NCBI RefSeq assembly: GCF_014641455.1
Contig: NZ_BMHT01000005.1
Span: 437,357 to 501,356, forward strand
Direction: 5' to 3'
Length of the DNA: 64,000 nt
Origin: Hymenobacter cavernae
Lineage (GTDB): Bacteria; Bacteroidota; Bacteroidia; Cytophagales; Hymenobacteraceae
Shown one piece after another: positions 33,418 to 42,434 of the stretch. A program made the position numbers and the translations under genes. How positions within the stretch are numbered: position 1 is the stretch's first letter; each line of letters begins with the position of its first letter. Below the pieces are notes generated by a model. The model did no database searches, had not been told where the DNA came from, and saw nothing but the letters and a program-made list of their open reading frames with translations.

Positions 33418-34491
33418 ATGGAACTTCCTGTACTGGGCTGGCAAGCCCTCGTGATACTGGTGGTATTCGGCATTTCGCTGCTTATTGCTACTTATTCTAC
33501 TTACGCTGAACGTGTTATTGCTGCCTTTCTGCAAGACCGGGTAGGCCCCGACCGGGCCGGTCCTTTCGGCATCCTGCAACCCTTGGCCGATGCCGTGAAG
33601 CTCTTCACCAAAGAAGAGTTCTTTCCGGCTGGTGCCAACAGGGCATTGTTCGTATTCGGCCCGTGCCTGGCCATGGTAACGGCGCTGATGGCTTCGGCCG
33701 TTATTCCATTCGGCAACTACTTGCAGTTCGGAACCACTATCGTTCACCTACAAGGCATTGAGGTAAACATCGGTATGCTGTACGTGTTCGGCGTGGTGTC
33801 GCTGGGAGTGTACGGTATCATGATCGGCGGCTGGGCTTCTAACAACAAGTTCTCGTTGCTAGGTGCTATCAGGGCGGCTTCCCAGAATATCAGCTACGAG
33901 CTAGCTATGGGCATGGCCCTGATTGCGGTGTTGATGATGTCAGGCACGCTGTCGTTGCGCGAAATTACGTTGCAGCAGTCGGTACCGGGCGAGTGGCACT
34001 TCTGGAACATCGTGAAGCAGCCGATTGGCTTTATCATCTTCATTGTGTGCGCTTTCGCTGAGACGAACCGCACGCCGTTTGACCTGCCTGAGTGTGAAAC
34101 TGAGCTAGTTGGTGGCTACCACACCGAGTACAGCTCCATGAAAATGGGCTTGTACCTGTTCGCGGAGTACATTAACGTATTCGTGGCATCGGCCGTGATG
34201 AGCGTGCTGTACTTCGGTGGCTTCAACTTCCCGTTTCAATACGAGCTACGCGACTTCCTTGCGCAGTCACAAGGAGCCGTAACGGCGCAGAACATCATCA
34301 CCATCCTAGGTGTGGTGGCGGTCTTTATCAAGATCTTCTCGTTCATCTTCTTTTTCATGTGGGTGCGCTGGACCTTGCCGCGTTTTCGCTACGACCAGCT
34401 CATGCGCCTAGGTTGGACGATTCTGATTCCGCTGGCTATCTTCAACATCCTGCTTACGGGTGGTCTGATTCTGTTAGGCGTTATTCAGTAA
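33418..34491 (+). CDS. nuoH: complex I subunit H
   Basis: A 357-residue membrane subunit with eight or so helices at the junction of the two arms. The conserved RVGPDRAGPFGILQPLADA loop, then ISYELAMGMALI and AETNRTPFDLPECETELVGG, line the quinone channel. The Glu/Asp-rich loop and length are normal. It starts 3 bases after nuoG. Confidence 0.97.
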   Translation: MELPVLGWQALVILVVFGISLLIATYSTYAERVIAAFLQDRVGPDRAGPFGILQPLADAVKLFTKEEFFPAGANRALFVFGPCLAMVTALMASAVIPFGNYLQFGTTIVHLQGIEVNIGMLYVFGVVSLGVYGIMIGGWASNNKFSLLGAIRAASQNISYELAMGMALIAVLMMSGTLSLREITLQQSVPGEWHFWNIVKQPIGFIIFIVCAFAETNRTPFDLPECETELVGGYHTEYSSMKMGLYLFAEYINVFVASAVMSVLYFGGFNFPFQYELRDFLAQSQGAVTAQNIITILGVVAVFIKIFSFIFFFMWVRWTLPRFRYDQLMRLGWTILIPLAIFNILLTGGLILLGVIQ

Positions 34492-34558
34492 ATGCTCATT
34501 CAGCGCCGACCTAGGTTCGGCAGGGTACTAACCTAGGTTCTTGAACAACATCTCGACT

Positions 34559-35134
34559 ATGCAACCTCTAAGTAATAGAGCTAAGAAGCTGGAAAAGAAG
34601 CCAATGACTTTGGCGGAGCGGGCCTACTTGCCGGCTATTTTCCAAGGCTTGAGCATTACCTTACGACACTTTTTCTCCAAAAAGGCAACGATTCGTTACC
34701 CAGAGGAGACGCGTCCCTTTTCGCCGGTGTTCCGTGGCCTGCACGTGCTGAAGCGCGATGAGCAGGGCCGGGAGCGTTGCACGGCCTGCGGCCTCTGCGC
34801 TGTAGCCTGCCCCGCCGAAGCCATCACGATGGTAGCCGGCGAGCGGAAGAAAGGCGAAGAAGGCTTGTACCGCGAGGAAAAGTACGCCGTCAGCTACGAA
34901 ATCAACATGCTGCGCTGCATCTTCTGCGGCCTCTGCGAAGAAGCCTGTCCGAAAGCCGCCGTGTATTTGCAGGCTGATAAGATGGCACCACCCCGCTTTG
35001 AGCGCGACGAATTCATCTACGGCAAAGACCGCCTCGTGGAGCCCGTGGCGCCGGATGCCCGTTCACAGCGCGGTATTCAGCTCACGCCGGAGCAGGCTCA
35101 GGCCTTAAATGCAAAGCTAGCTCAACCAGCCTAG
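34559..35134 (+). CDS. nuoI: complex I subunit I (two 4Fe-4S clusters)
   Basis: A 191-residue ferredoxin-like subunit from the ATG at 34559; a TTG upstream is less likely. Two CxxCxxCxxxCP motifs are visible, CTACGLCAVACPAEAI and CIFCGLCEEACPKAAV, which bind clusters N6a and N6b. A hydrophobic N-terminal segment anchors it to NuoH. A small CCTAGG-centred hairpin precedes it, and a long hairpin follows immediately after the stop. Confidence 0.95.
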   Translation: MQPLSNRAKKLEKKPMTLAERAYLPAIFQGLSITLRHFFSKKATIRYPEETRPFSPVFRGLHVLKRDEQGRERCTACGLCAVACPAEAITMVAGERKKGEEGLYREEKYAVSYEINMLRCIFCGLCEEACPKAAVYLQADKMAPPRFERDEFIYGKDRLVEPVAPDARSQRGIQLTPEQAQALNAKLAQPA

Positions 35135-35135
35135 G

Positions 35136-35228
35136 TGTAGCGCGAAGCTCCAGCTTCGCGCCTTGTCCAGTTTGATTGCTCGGACTTACATCGTTCAACG
35201 ATGCGCGAAGCTGGAGCTTCGCGCTACA
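35136..35228. repeat. long inverted repeat, family B (TGTAGCGCGAAGC type)
   Basis: TGTAGCGCGAAGCTCCAGCT starts a 25-base arm (35136-35160) that pairs perfectly with 35204-35228. Each arm is itself an imperfect palindrome. It fills the nuoI-nuoJ spacer; relative at 42435-42536. Confidence 0.95.
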
Positions 35229-35237
35229 TTTTGCGAA

Positions 35238-35750
35238 ATGCCACCTCTCTTCTTCTTTCTGTCGTTTGTGGCGCTGTTCAGTGCGCTGGGTGTGGTACTC
35301 GCCAAAAACCCGGTGCACAGCGTGCTGTTTCTTATCCTGACGTTCTTCACGTTATCAGGGCATTACTTGCTCTTGAATGCGCAGTTTCTGGCGGCCGTGA
35401 ACATCATCGTGTATGCCGGGGCTATCATGGTCTTGTTCCTGTTCGTAATTATGTTCCTGAACCTGAACGCTGACACGGAACCTCATAAATCGGCGCTTGC
35501 TAAGATTGCGGCGGCTGTAGCAGGGGGCTTGCTACTGGTAGTGATGGTAGCCGCACTGCGTGATGTGCAGCCTGGCACTACGTATAATGCCACTACTTTC
35601 GATTCGCAGATCGGGATGGTAGGCCAACTAGGGTTGGTGCTGTACCAGAAGTACTTGCTGCCGTTTGAGCTAGCTTCAGTGCTGTTTCTGGTGGCTATGG
35701 TGGGCGCTATCATGCTGGGCAAACGCGAAACAGGAGAGCGGCATTTCTAA
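35238..35750 (+). CDS. nuoJ: complex I subunit J
   Basis: A 170-residue membrane subunit with five helices, from the ATG at 35238; an upstream frame runs through the hairpin and is not used. The NPVHSVLFLILTFF and AVNIIVYAGAIMVLFLFVIM blocks are typical, including the pi-bulge helix region. The next subunits, nuoK to nuoN, are not contiguous: three minus-strand genes lie between. Confidence 0.95.
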   Translation: MPPLFFFLSFVALFSALGVVLAKNPVHSVLFLILTFFTLSGHYLLLNAQFLAAVNIIVYAGAIMVLFLFVIMFLNLNADTEPHKSALAKIAAAVAGGLLLVVMVAALRDVQPGTTYNATTFDSQIGMVGQLGLVLYQKYLLPFELASVLFLVAMVGAIMLGKRETGERHF

Positions 35751-35844
35751 GGAAACAACAACTTACTTTATAAAAGCAGAAGCGGCACCTGAGACTCAGT
35801 TGCCGCTTCTGCTTTTACCTGGAACTTGATTAAGCTCCTTCTAA

Positions 35845-36219
35845 CTACTCAGCTTGCGCCGCTTCCGGGGCTTGGCGACGCATCCACTGCGGCCCACAAG
35901 CAGTTTGCATTTTCTGGCGAAATTTTTCCTGTTGTTCCGGAGTCATGCCCGATAAGCGGGACTCCATTTTCTCACGCCAAATCTTCTTTTTGCGTGCCCA
36001 GCTAGCTTGGCCATGTCCGCCACGGCCCCAGCCGCCGAACAGAATGCGCGAGAGTAGCAGTAACCCTAAGGTCTGCCAGAAGTTGATAACCGGACCGTGA
36101 AACAACAAGGGCACCAGCTCATTCCACAGGTACATGGTGAGAGAACCTACAGCAGCTACGAACAGCAGGGCGAATAGTACGAATTTGAAGCCGCGAAGCA
36201 GCCAGAATTTACGGTCCAT
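35845..36219 (-). CDS. membrane protein paired with sigma factor
   Basis: A 124-residue protein with two hydrophobic helices (FKFVLFALLFVAAVGSLTMY and a second near WQTLGLLLLSRILFGG). A Gly-rich linker and a basic, Met/Gln-rich tail (SGMTPEQQEKFRQKMQTACG) follow; the tail resembles a Spy/CpxP-like helix. It begins 19 bases after the stop of the ECF sigma factor on the same strand, so they form one operon. It may be the sigma factor's regulator, though no anti-sigma domain is recognisable. Confidence 0.75.
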   Translation of the reverse strand: MDRKFWLLRGFKFVLFALLFVAAVGSLTMYLWNELVPLLFHGPVINFWQTLGLLLLSRILFGGWGRGGHGQASWARKKKIWREKMESRLSGMTPEQQEKFRQKMQTACGPQWMRRQAPEAAQAE

Positions 36220-36238
36220 GTCAATTAAAGGAATGAAG

Positions 36239-36841
36239 TCAGTCCGTGAACAAGTTGGTGTAGAGCGCTTGCAGGCGCTGTCGTAGGTGCTGAACGGCGT
36301 AGTGCTTGCGCGAGATCAAGGTTTTGAGGGGCACGCCGGTTTCTTCCACTAGCTCTTTGAAGCTTTTGCCTTCCAGCTCATGCCACACAAACACGTCGCG
36401 CTGATTTTTGGGCAGTTCTTCCAACGCTTCGGCCAGAGCTTCCATGATGGTTTCGCGGAGCAGCCGGTTTTCTGGCGCGTCGTCGGGGGCGGGCAGTACG
36501 TCGGCTAGTAGCAGGCCGCCTTCCTCACTGTCGTTATAGCGGGCAGTTTCAGCTTCCAGCGACGTTGGGCGCTTGCGGCGGTAGAGGTCGGTGATGCGGT
36601 TGCGGGCCACGCGAAAGAGCCAGGCGGCCACTTTCTCCACGGGCTTGAGCAGCCGGTAACTTTCCACCAACTCCCCAAAGACATCCTGCAGAATGTCTTC
36701 AGCATCGGCTTCGTCGGGTACGCGGCGGCGGATAAAGGCAAGGAGGCGCGTACGCTGCTCTTGTACAGCCTCTTGTATCTGCCGGTCCTGTCCTGTCGTG
36801 GTGGCCGTCATTGCGCCGGTGGTGAGAGCTAAGGATTCCAT
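36239..36841 (-). CDS. ECF-type RNA polymerase sigma factor
   Basis: A 200-residue sigma-70 family protein of the ECF type, from the ATG at 36841; the longer open frame has no homology. Region 2 is RLLAFIRRRVPDEADAEDIL with DVFGELVESYRL and a WLFRVARNRITDLYRR helix. Region 4 is ELPKNQRDVFVWHELEGKSF then VPLKTLISRKHYAV. It is followed at once by the membrane protein at 35845, and oriented against the nuo genes that flank it. Confidence 0.9.
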   Translation of the reverse strand: MESLALTTGAMTATTTGQDRQIQEAVQEQRTRLLAFIRRRVPDEADAEDILQDVFGELVESYRLLKPVEKVAAWLFRVARNRITDLYRRKRPTSLEAETARYNDSEEGGLLLADVLPAPDDAPENRLLRETIMEALAEALEELPKNQRDVFVWHELEGKSFKELVEETGVPLKTLISRKHYAVQHLRQRLQALYTNLFTD

Positions 36842-36993
36842 CGTACTAAAGCAGACGGGTGCTGCCGGGAAATATTTTAAATGATAAGACTTTTTTAGAA
36901 AAGACACTGACAGCAGCAGGCCCAACCCACTGATCTTGTAAGAATCAGCAGATTGGGCCTGCGCAGAACCTAGCTTCGCGGGAAGCTCTATAG

Positions 36994-37821
36994 CTAGAAC
37001 TTAGCCGTTAGTCCGACCTTCAGGTACGACATGTCGTAGCCGACTTCGCCGAAGGCACCTAGCTTATCGGAGAAGAAGTAGCGGCCACCCACAAAAATGC
37101 CCGAGGTGATGTAGGTGCTGCTCGATTTGGAGTAGTAGATGTCCGTGCCGGCATTGTCGGAATACCGCTCGTGCCGCACGCCCAACGAGAGGCCGGCGTA
37201 GGTATCTACCTTTGGGTCTTCGAACAGATCGTAGTGGTACGTGCCACGGGCCGCCACGATGATGTTGCTCCAGGTACCCTTATAGCCGCTTGATTTCCAG
37301 CCGTATGACTTATAGCCCACCATGCCGCCGACGCCAATCGTGCCAGGCCCAAGGTTATCGGCAATGCCGTACTCGAAGGAGGCGCTCATGGCCGGTGTCG
37401 AGTGCAGCCCGCTAAGGCCGTAGCCGTAGCCCAGCCCAAGTCCAACACCTAGGTTTGCTGCCATACTCCCTTTGCCAAAGATCTGGTTGGTGGCGGTCTT
37501 CGGCTTAACTGCCGTAGGCTCTGGCGCAGGCGCTACAGTCTTGGGGGTAGTCTCAACGGCAACGGCAGGAGTTGCAGCCGCTGGCTTGCTGGCAGTTGTG
37601 GCAGGCTTGGCGGCCGGTTTCACAGCGGGCTTAGTCGCTGGCTTAACAGCTGTTTTAGCGGCAATGGGTTTGGCCGTGGTAGTTTTGGCGGTGGTGGCCG
37701 GCTTGGCAGGCGTGGTGGTTTTGGTGGTTGAGGCGGGCCGTACTGCGGTTTTGCTTTGCGCCAAAGCGGGCGCGCTGGTCAGAGCGCAGAAGAGCAGAGC
37801 GGAAGTAACGTACTTTTTCAT
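36994..37821 (-). CDS. outer-membrane beta-barrel-like protein with Lys/Ala/Pro-rich linker
   Basis: A 275-residue exported protein. The signal peptide is MKKYVTSALLFCALTSAPALA. Then come about 90 residues of low complexity with repeats of TT/AKP (TAVKPATKPAVKPAAKPAT), like a periplasm-spanning or peptidoglycan-near linker. The C-terminal 160 residues alternate polar and hydrophobic residues (AANLGVGLGLGYGYGLSGLH, ..., GAFGEVGYDMSYLKVGLTAKF) and end in Phe, as outer-membrane barrels do. No enzymatic motif is seen. A possible Crp-like site lies 120-150 bases upstream. Confidence 0.8.
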   Translation of the reverse strand: MKKYVTSALLFCALTSAPALAQSKTAVRPASTTKTTTPAKPATTAKTTTAKPIAAKTAVKPATKPAVKPAAKPATTASKPAAATPAVAVETTPKTVAPAPEPTAVKPKTATNQIFGKGSMAANLGVGLGLGYGYGLSGLHSTPAMSASFEYGIADNLGPGTIGVGGMVGYKSYGWKSSGYKGTWSNIIVAARGTYHYDLFEDPKVDTYAGLSLGVRHERYSDNAGTDIYYSKSSSTYITSGIFVGGRYFFSDKLGAFGEVGYDMSYLKVGLTAKF

Positions 37822-37938
37822 GTGGCTGAAAGGAAATGTGGAAGAAGTAGATGACGAGAACCAAGCCCCAACAGAAGTGCAATTCTGACTGGGAACGATG
37901 CAAAATTACCTCGCGCTTCTACTCCCGTCAATCGCCTA

Positions 37939-37971
37939 ATCATGTGACATCTATCACCTAATGATGTGATA
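37939..37971. promoter_or_regulatory. Crp/Fnr-like operator candidates
   Basis: TGTGACATCTATCACC (37943-37958) resembles TGTGA-N6-TCACA. Overlapping it, TATCAC-N8-GTGATA (37952-37971) is a second dyad. Both are in the region between the outer-membrane gene (minus) and nuoK (plus). Related half sites occur at 48435 and 49199. Confidence 0.45.
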
Positions 37972-38024
37972 GACTAACGTTTACGTTTTTGTAGTACGGC
38001 GCTGCTATAGCGTTTTATTTCCTT

Positions 38025-38056
38025 AACCTAGGTAAGCCGTACGGCTCACCTAGGTT
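38025..38056. repeat. CCTAGG-containing hairpin upstream of nuoK
   Basis: AACCTAGGTAAGCCGT (38025-38040) pairs with ACGGCTCACCTAGGTT (38041-38056), 15 of 16 complementary. It lies about 170 bases before the nuoK promoter. The rest of the gap 37822-38293 shows no gene. Confidence 0.75.
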
Positions 38057-38198
38057 TGTTCAGCGCCAGCTCTTTCCAAGCTATTTTGCTTGCCCTTATC
38101 GCCTAATTACTTGGTAGTAAACGGAGTATTAATTCGAATACTGGTATTTTCTTCCGTTTCGCGCGTGTGAATTAAGTTGGGCTTAGCGCAGCCGCATT

Positions 38199-38230
38199 TT
38201 GCGGGTTTTTCCGAATTTCGGATACCTTTG
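38199..38230 (+). promoter_or_regulatory. second promoter in the nuo locus, before nuoK
   Basis: TTG at 38199-38201, 21 bases, then TACCTTTG at 38223-38230, which fits the -33/-7 pattern. The ATG of nuoK lies 63 bases downstream. This implies nuoKLMN can be transcribed apart from nuoA-J. Confidence 0.65.
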
Positions 38231-38293
38231 CCAGCTACTCTCTCTCAGCCGAGCTTCGGCTGCTTTGCTTGCTTCGTAGGATCACCCAACTAC

Positions 38294-38626
38294 ATGGACC
38301 AGAACATTCCAGAAGTTATCCGCACTGTACCGCTTCAGTACTATATTTATTTCGCGACGGCGCTGTTTGCTATTGGCGTAACGGGCGTACTCACCCGGCG
38401 CAATGCAATCATCATCTTCATGTGCATCGAGCTGATGCTCAATGCCGTGAACATATTACTCACTGCCTTTTCGGCCTACCGATCTGACCCCAACGGTCAG
38501 ATTTTTGTGTTTTTTATCATGGCCGTAGCTGCCGCCGAAGTATCGGTAGGCCTAGGTATTATCGTGATGATCTACCGGAATTTTCAAAATACGGACGTCA
38601 ATCTTCTCAACCGTCTTAAATGGTAA
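38294..38626 (+). CDS. nuoK: complex I subunit K
   Basis: A 110-residue membrane subunit with three helices, from the ATG at 38294. Two conserved Glu residues of the proton path are visible in FMCIELMLNAVNI and AAAEVSVGLGI. Length is normal. It starts the second part of the nuo locus with its own promoter. Confidence 0.96.
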   Translation: MDQNIPEVIRTVPLQYYIYFATALFAIGVTGVLTRRNAIIIFMCIELMLNAVNILLTAFSAYRSDPNGQIFVFFIMAVAAAEVSVGLGIIVMIYRNFQNTDVNLLNRLKW

Positions 38627-38630
38627 TTAT

Positions 38631-38736
38631 ACAGTAGAACGTCATGCTGCGCCGGTCGAAGCCTCTTTACCGCAGTGCTAACCAGTTGCCATTGCACGCG
38701 AGATGCTTCGGCCAGCGCAGCACGACGTTCTACTGT
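38631..38736. repeat. long inverted repeat, family A (GTCATGCTGCGC type)
   Basis: ACAGTAGAACGTCATGCTGC starts a 32-base arm (38631-38662) pairing with 38705-38736, 29 of 32 complementary. It lies between nuoK and nuoL. Confidence 0.92.
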
Positions 38737-38756
38737 ATTTTTCAGCATAAATCATT

Positions 38757-40706
38757 ATGCAAGAAACTGTTCTCCCCGCAGCCGGCGCCCCCAATAGCAC
38801 CCTGCTCTACATCCTGATTCCGCTGTTGCCGTTTTTAGGCTTTCTGATTAATGGCCTGCTCAACAAACGTTTGTCGGGAACGATAGCGGGTGTAATTGGC
38901 AGCGCTACCGTGCTAGGTTCGTTTCTAATTTCGGCGTACCTGTTCAGCACCTTTCAGTACCAGTACACCGTCACGCTGTTCGACTGGATTTCGGTGGGCT
39001 CGATGCAGATTCCGTTCTCCTACCAGATCGACCAGCTCAGCCTGATTATGCTGCTGCTCGTGACGGGCGTAGGCTTCCTGATTCATGTTTACAGCATCGG
39101 CTACATGCACCACGACGAGAACGTGGGTAAGTACTTCAGCTTTCTGAATCTGTTCGTATTCAGCATGTTGGTGCTGGTGCTCGGGGCTAACTTCGTAATT
39201 CTGTTTATCGGCTGGGAAGGCGTGGGGCTCTGCTCTTACCTGCTCATCGGCTTCTGGAACAAGCACGAGAACTTCAACAATGCCGCCAAGAAAGCCTTCA
39301 TCATCAACCGTGTTGGCGACCTAGGTTTTCTGCTCGGTATTTTCCTGATCTACCTCACCTTCAACTCGGTACAATACGGTGAGGTCTTCCAGAAAGCTTC
39401 TTTAGCACAGTTCGGACCTTATACGGCCAGTATCTGCACGGCCATTACGCTGCTGCTATTTGTGGGCGCGATGGGTAAATCGGCGCAGTTGCCGCTCTAC
39501 ACCTGGCTACCCGATGCCATGGCCGGCCCGACGCCTGTTTCCGCCCTCATCCACGCCGCAACGATGGTAACGGCTGGTATTTACATGGTGCTGCGCTCCA
39601 ATGTGTTATTCACCCTCTCTCCTACTACGCTGGAAGTAGTTGGTATTGTAGGCCTGGCTACTGCCTTCTTTGCCGCCACTATCGGTCTGGCACAGAACGA
39701 CATCAAGAAGGTACTGGCTTATTCTACGGTGTCGCAGCTGGGGTATATGTTCCTGGCGCTGGGCGTAATGGGCTACACGTCGTCTATGTTCCACGTCCTG
39801 ACGCACGCCTTCTTCAAGGCGCTGATGTTCCTAGGTGCGGGCTCCGTGATTCACGCCATGAGCAACGAGCAGGACATGCGCCGCATGGGCGGTTTGCGCA
39901 AAGCCCTGCCTATTACGTTTATCACCTTCCTCATTGGCTGCCTGGCTATTTCGGGCATCCCGCCGTTCTCGGGTTTCTTCTCTAAAGATGAAATCCTGAG
40001 CCATGTGTACGAGCACAACAAGCTCATGTGGGCCATTGGCTTGTTCACATCGTTCCTGACGGCTTTCTACATGTTCCGGCTGCTGTTCCTCACCTTCTTC
40101 GGTCAATTCCGCGGCACGGAGGAGCAGAAGCATCACCTACATGAGTCGCCCGCTTCGATGACGCTGCCGCTCATCATTCTGGCCGTGCTAGCAGCCGTGG
40201 GCGGTTTCATGGGCGCTCCGATGATCCTAGGTAAGCATTACCTGGCCGACTACCTGGCGCCGCTCTTTACCTACTCACAGCGCATCAACCCGGCCGCGTT
40301 TGCTGCCGAGGTAGACCACAATACCGAGCTGATGCTCATTGGTGCTTCGGTAGCGGCGGGCGTGCTAGGTATCGTGCTGGCCTACGTACAGTATGTGAGC
40401 CGCGGCGTGCTGCCGGCCGAAGACGAAGGTCAGCGCTCAGCGCCGGAGAGCCTCGTGTACCACAAATACTACGTGGATGAACTGTACAACGCGCTATTCG
40501 TGCGCCCCATCATGGGCTTGTCGCGGGGCTTGTACCGCTTCGTGGAGCAAGGCATCATCGATCCGATTGTAAATGGCTTCGGTCGCATCACCCTAGGTGG
40601 AGGGCAGCTTCTGCGCTACGTGCAAACGGGTACGACTGGAATGTATCTGATTCTGATGGTGGTAGGTATTGTGCTGATCTTAGCCCTGAACCTGTTTCGG
40701 TTTTAG
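38757..40706 (+). CDS. nuoL: complex I subunit L
   Basis: A 649-residue antiporter-like proton-pumping subunit with about 16 helices. Characteristic blocks include WEGVGLCSYLLIGFW, AMGKSAQLPLYTWLPDAMAGPTPVSALIHAATMV and SGFFSKDEILSHVYEH. A long C-terminal amphipathic region (lateral helix HL) ends near LFRF. The length is normal. A small unrelated gene follows 14 bases downstream, before nuoM. Confidence 0.97.
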   Translation: MQETVLPAAGAPNSTLLYILIPLLPFLGFLINGLLNKRLSGTIAGVIGSATVLGSFLISAYLFSTFQYQYTVTLFDWISVGSMQIPFSYQIDQLSLIMLLLVTGVGFLIHVYSIGYMHHDENVGKYFSFLNLFVFSMLVLVLGANFVILFIGWEGVGLCSYLLIGFWNKHENFNNAAKKAFIINRVGDLGFLLGIFLIYLTFNSVQYGEVFQKASLAQFGPYTASICTAITLLLFVGAMGKSAQLPLYTWLPDAMAGPTPVSALIHAATMVTAGIYMVLRSNVLFTLSPTTLEVVGIVGLATAFFAATIGLAQNDIKKVLAYSTVSQLGYMFLALGVMGYTSSMFHVLTHAFFKALMFLGAGSVIHAMSNEQDMRRMGGLRKALPITFITFLIGCLAISGIPPFSGFFSKDEILSHVYEHNKLMWAIGLFTSFLTAFYMFRLLFLTFFGQFRGTEEQKHHLHESPASMTLPLIILAVLAAVGGFMGAPMILGKHYLADYLAPLFTYSQRINPAAFAAEVDHNTELMLIGASVAAGVLGIVLAYVQYVSRGVLPAEDEGQRSAPESLVYHKYYVDELYNALFVRPIMGLSRGLYRFVEQGIIDPIVNGFGRITLGGGQLLRYVQTGTTGMYLILMVVGIVLILALNLFRF

Positions 40707-40720
40707 ACCTAGCTAGGAGT

Positions 40721-40972
40721 ATGCTCTTACTAGCAGATGTTAACCCTGGAATTGGGCCATTAGGAATAACTCTTCTTTTAGGCGGCTACCTTTTACCTAC
40801 CATCTACGGCCACCATCAGCAGAATCATCGGCTTATTCTTCTAATCAATGTATTTCTAGGCTGGACGATTATCGGTTGGTTGTATGCTCTTCACCTAGCT
40901 TTGAGAGCTTCCTACACTGACCGAAAAGCTCTTCTTGCATTTAAACGTCGCCTGAACAACCCGCTTACCTAA
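40721..40972 (+). CDS. superinfection-immunity-like small membrane protein
   Basis: An 83-residue protein with two hydrophobic segments. The second half, HRLILLINVFLGWTIIGWLY, has the N.FLGWT.IGW pattern of the superinfection immunity protein family (PF14373, T4 Imm-like). Characterised phage members stop entry of DNA from later phages. This protein lies between nuoL and nuoM. Its stop overlaps the nuoM start (TAATG), so it is translated with the complex I operon. It is more AT-rich than the neighbours. A role in complex I assembly cannot be excluded. Confidence 0.75.
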   Translation: MLLLADVNPGIGPLGITLLLGGYLLPTIYGHHQQNHRLILLINVFLGWTIIGWLYALHLALRASYTDRKALLAFKRRLNNPLT

Positions 40973-42429
40973 TGCTTACAGCTCTTCTCCTTTTCTTTCC
41001 CCTGGCGGCTGCCTTGCTGCTGCACTTTTTCAAAGGTGGCACTGCCCGCGTGGTGGCGTTTGGGGCGGCGCTGCTCGAATTTGTGCTGGCGGTCGTGGTA
41101 GCCATTGCCTCTAAGTCGTCGTCGGCTACGCAATTCGCTATCGATCAGCCTTGGATTGCTTCTTCCGGCATTCGCTTCCACATCGGACTAGATGGACTGA
41201 GCTTACTGCTGGTGCTGCTCACCACGTTTCTGGTGCCGCTGATTATGCTGGCATCCTTCCGCCACGAGTATAAGAATGCCTCGGCTTTCTACGCGCTTAT
41301 CCTGTTCATGCAGACGGGCCTGATTGGTGTGTTCGTATCGCTGGATGCGTTCTTGTTCTACTTCTTCTGGGAAGTGGCGCTTATTCCGATCTACTTTATT
41401 GCCGGCGTGTGGGGCGGCGAACGGCGCATTCAGGTTACGTTCAAGTTTTTTCTCTACACCATTATCGGCTCGCTGTTCATGCTGGCGGCCTTCGTGTACC
41501 TCTACTTCCAGACGGGTGTAAACGGCGCCCCGCGCAGCTCTGACCTGCTGGCTTTCTACAACCTGAGTCTGAGCGCAGCGGAGCAATCGTGGCTGTTCTG
41601 GCTGATTTTCATTGCTTTCGCGGTGAAGATGCCAGTCTTCCCTTTCCACACCTGGCAACCCGATACGTATACGGAGTCGCCCGCGCCGGCTACCATGCTG
41701 CTTTCGGGCATCATGCTCAAAATGGGTATCTACGGCACGTTGCGTTGGCTGCTGCCTGTTGTGCCCTTAGGTGTCAGCCAGTGGAGCAAACCCGTGATGG
41801 TACTGGCCGTAATTGGCATTATCTACGGCGCTATTATCGCCATTCGTCAGCGCGACATGAAGCGGCTGATTGCGTATTCGTCGCTCTCTCACGTTGGGCT
41901 AATGGCGGCGGGCGTATTCTCGCTCACGCAGCTAGGTTTGCAAGGTGCCGTTATTCAAATGCTAGCTCACGGTGTGAATGCCGTTGGTATGTTCTTCGTC
42001 ATCGACTGCATCGAGCGCCGCACCGGCACTCGCGAAATTGCCGACCTAGGTGGCCTCACGCGCCACACGCCGGTGCTGTCGGTTACGTTCCTGGTCATGC
42101 TGCTCAGCACGGTAGCGCTGCCGCTCACGGCGGGTTTCGTCGGCGAATTTTTACTGCTGGCGGGCGTGTATGAATATAGCGCATGGCTTGGTGCCATTGC
42201 CGGCCTGACCATCATCTTCGCGGCGGTGTACTTGCTGCGTATGTTCCAGCGCGTGATGCTAGGTCCGGATACGTCGTTCACGGCTACCATCCGCGACCTG
42301 ACCGGCGCCGAGCTGGCCGTGCTGGTACCGCTGATTTTGCTGGTATTCTGGATTGGCTTGTTTCCCAATACCTTCCTGCACATTTCTGAACCTAGCATTA
42401 TCCAGCTCCTGGATATTGTGAAACGGTAG
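40972..42429 (+). CDS. nuoM: complex I subunit M
   Basis: A 485-residue antiporter-like proton-pumping membrane subunit. The conserved FFWEVALIPIYFIAGVWGG, the KMPVFPFHTWQPDTYTESPA region with the proton-path Lys, and SLSHVGLMAAGVF are all present. The start overlaps the previous small gene's stop. A family B hairpin lies directly after the stop. Confidence 0.97.
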   Translation: MLTALLLFFPLAAALLLHFFKGGTARVVAFGAALLEFVLAVVVAIASKSSSATQFAIDQPWIASSGIRFHIGLDGLSLLLVLLTTFLVPLIMLASFRHEYKNASAFYALILFMQTGLIGVFVSLDAFLFYFFWEVALIPIYFIAGVWGGERRIQVTFKFFLYTIIGSLFMLAAFVYLYFQTGVNGAPRSSDLLAFYNLSLSAAEQSWLFWLIFIAFAVKMPVFPFHTWQPDTYTESPAPATMLLSGIMLKMGIYGTLRWLLPVVPLGVSQWSKPVMVLAVIGIIYGAIIAIRQRDMKRLIAYSSLSHVGLMAAGVFSLTQLGLQGAVIQMLAHGVNAVGMFFVIDCIERRTGTREIADLGGLTRHTPVLSVTFLVMLLSTVALPLTAGFVGEFLLLAGVYEYSAWLGAIAGLTIIFAAVYLLRMFQRVMLGPDTSFTATIRDLTGAELAVLVPLILLVFWIGLFPNTFLHISEPSIIQLLDIVKR

Positions 42430-42434
42430 CACGC

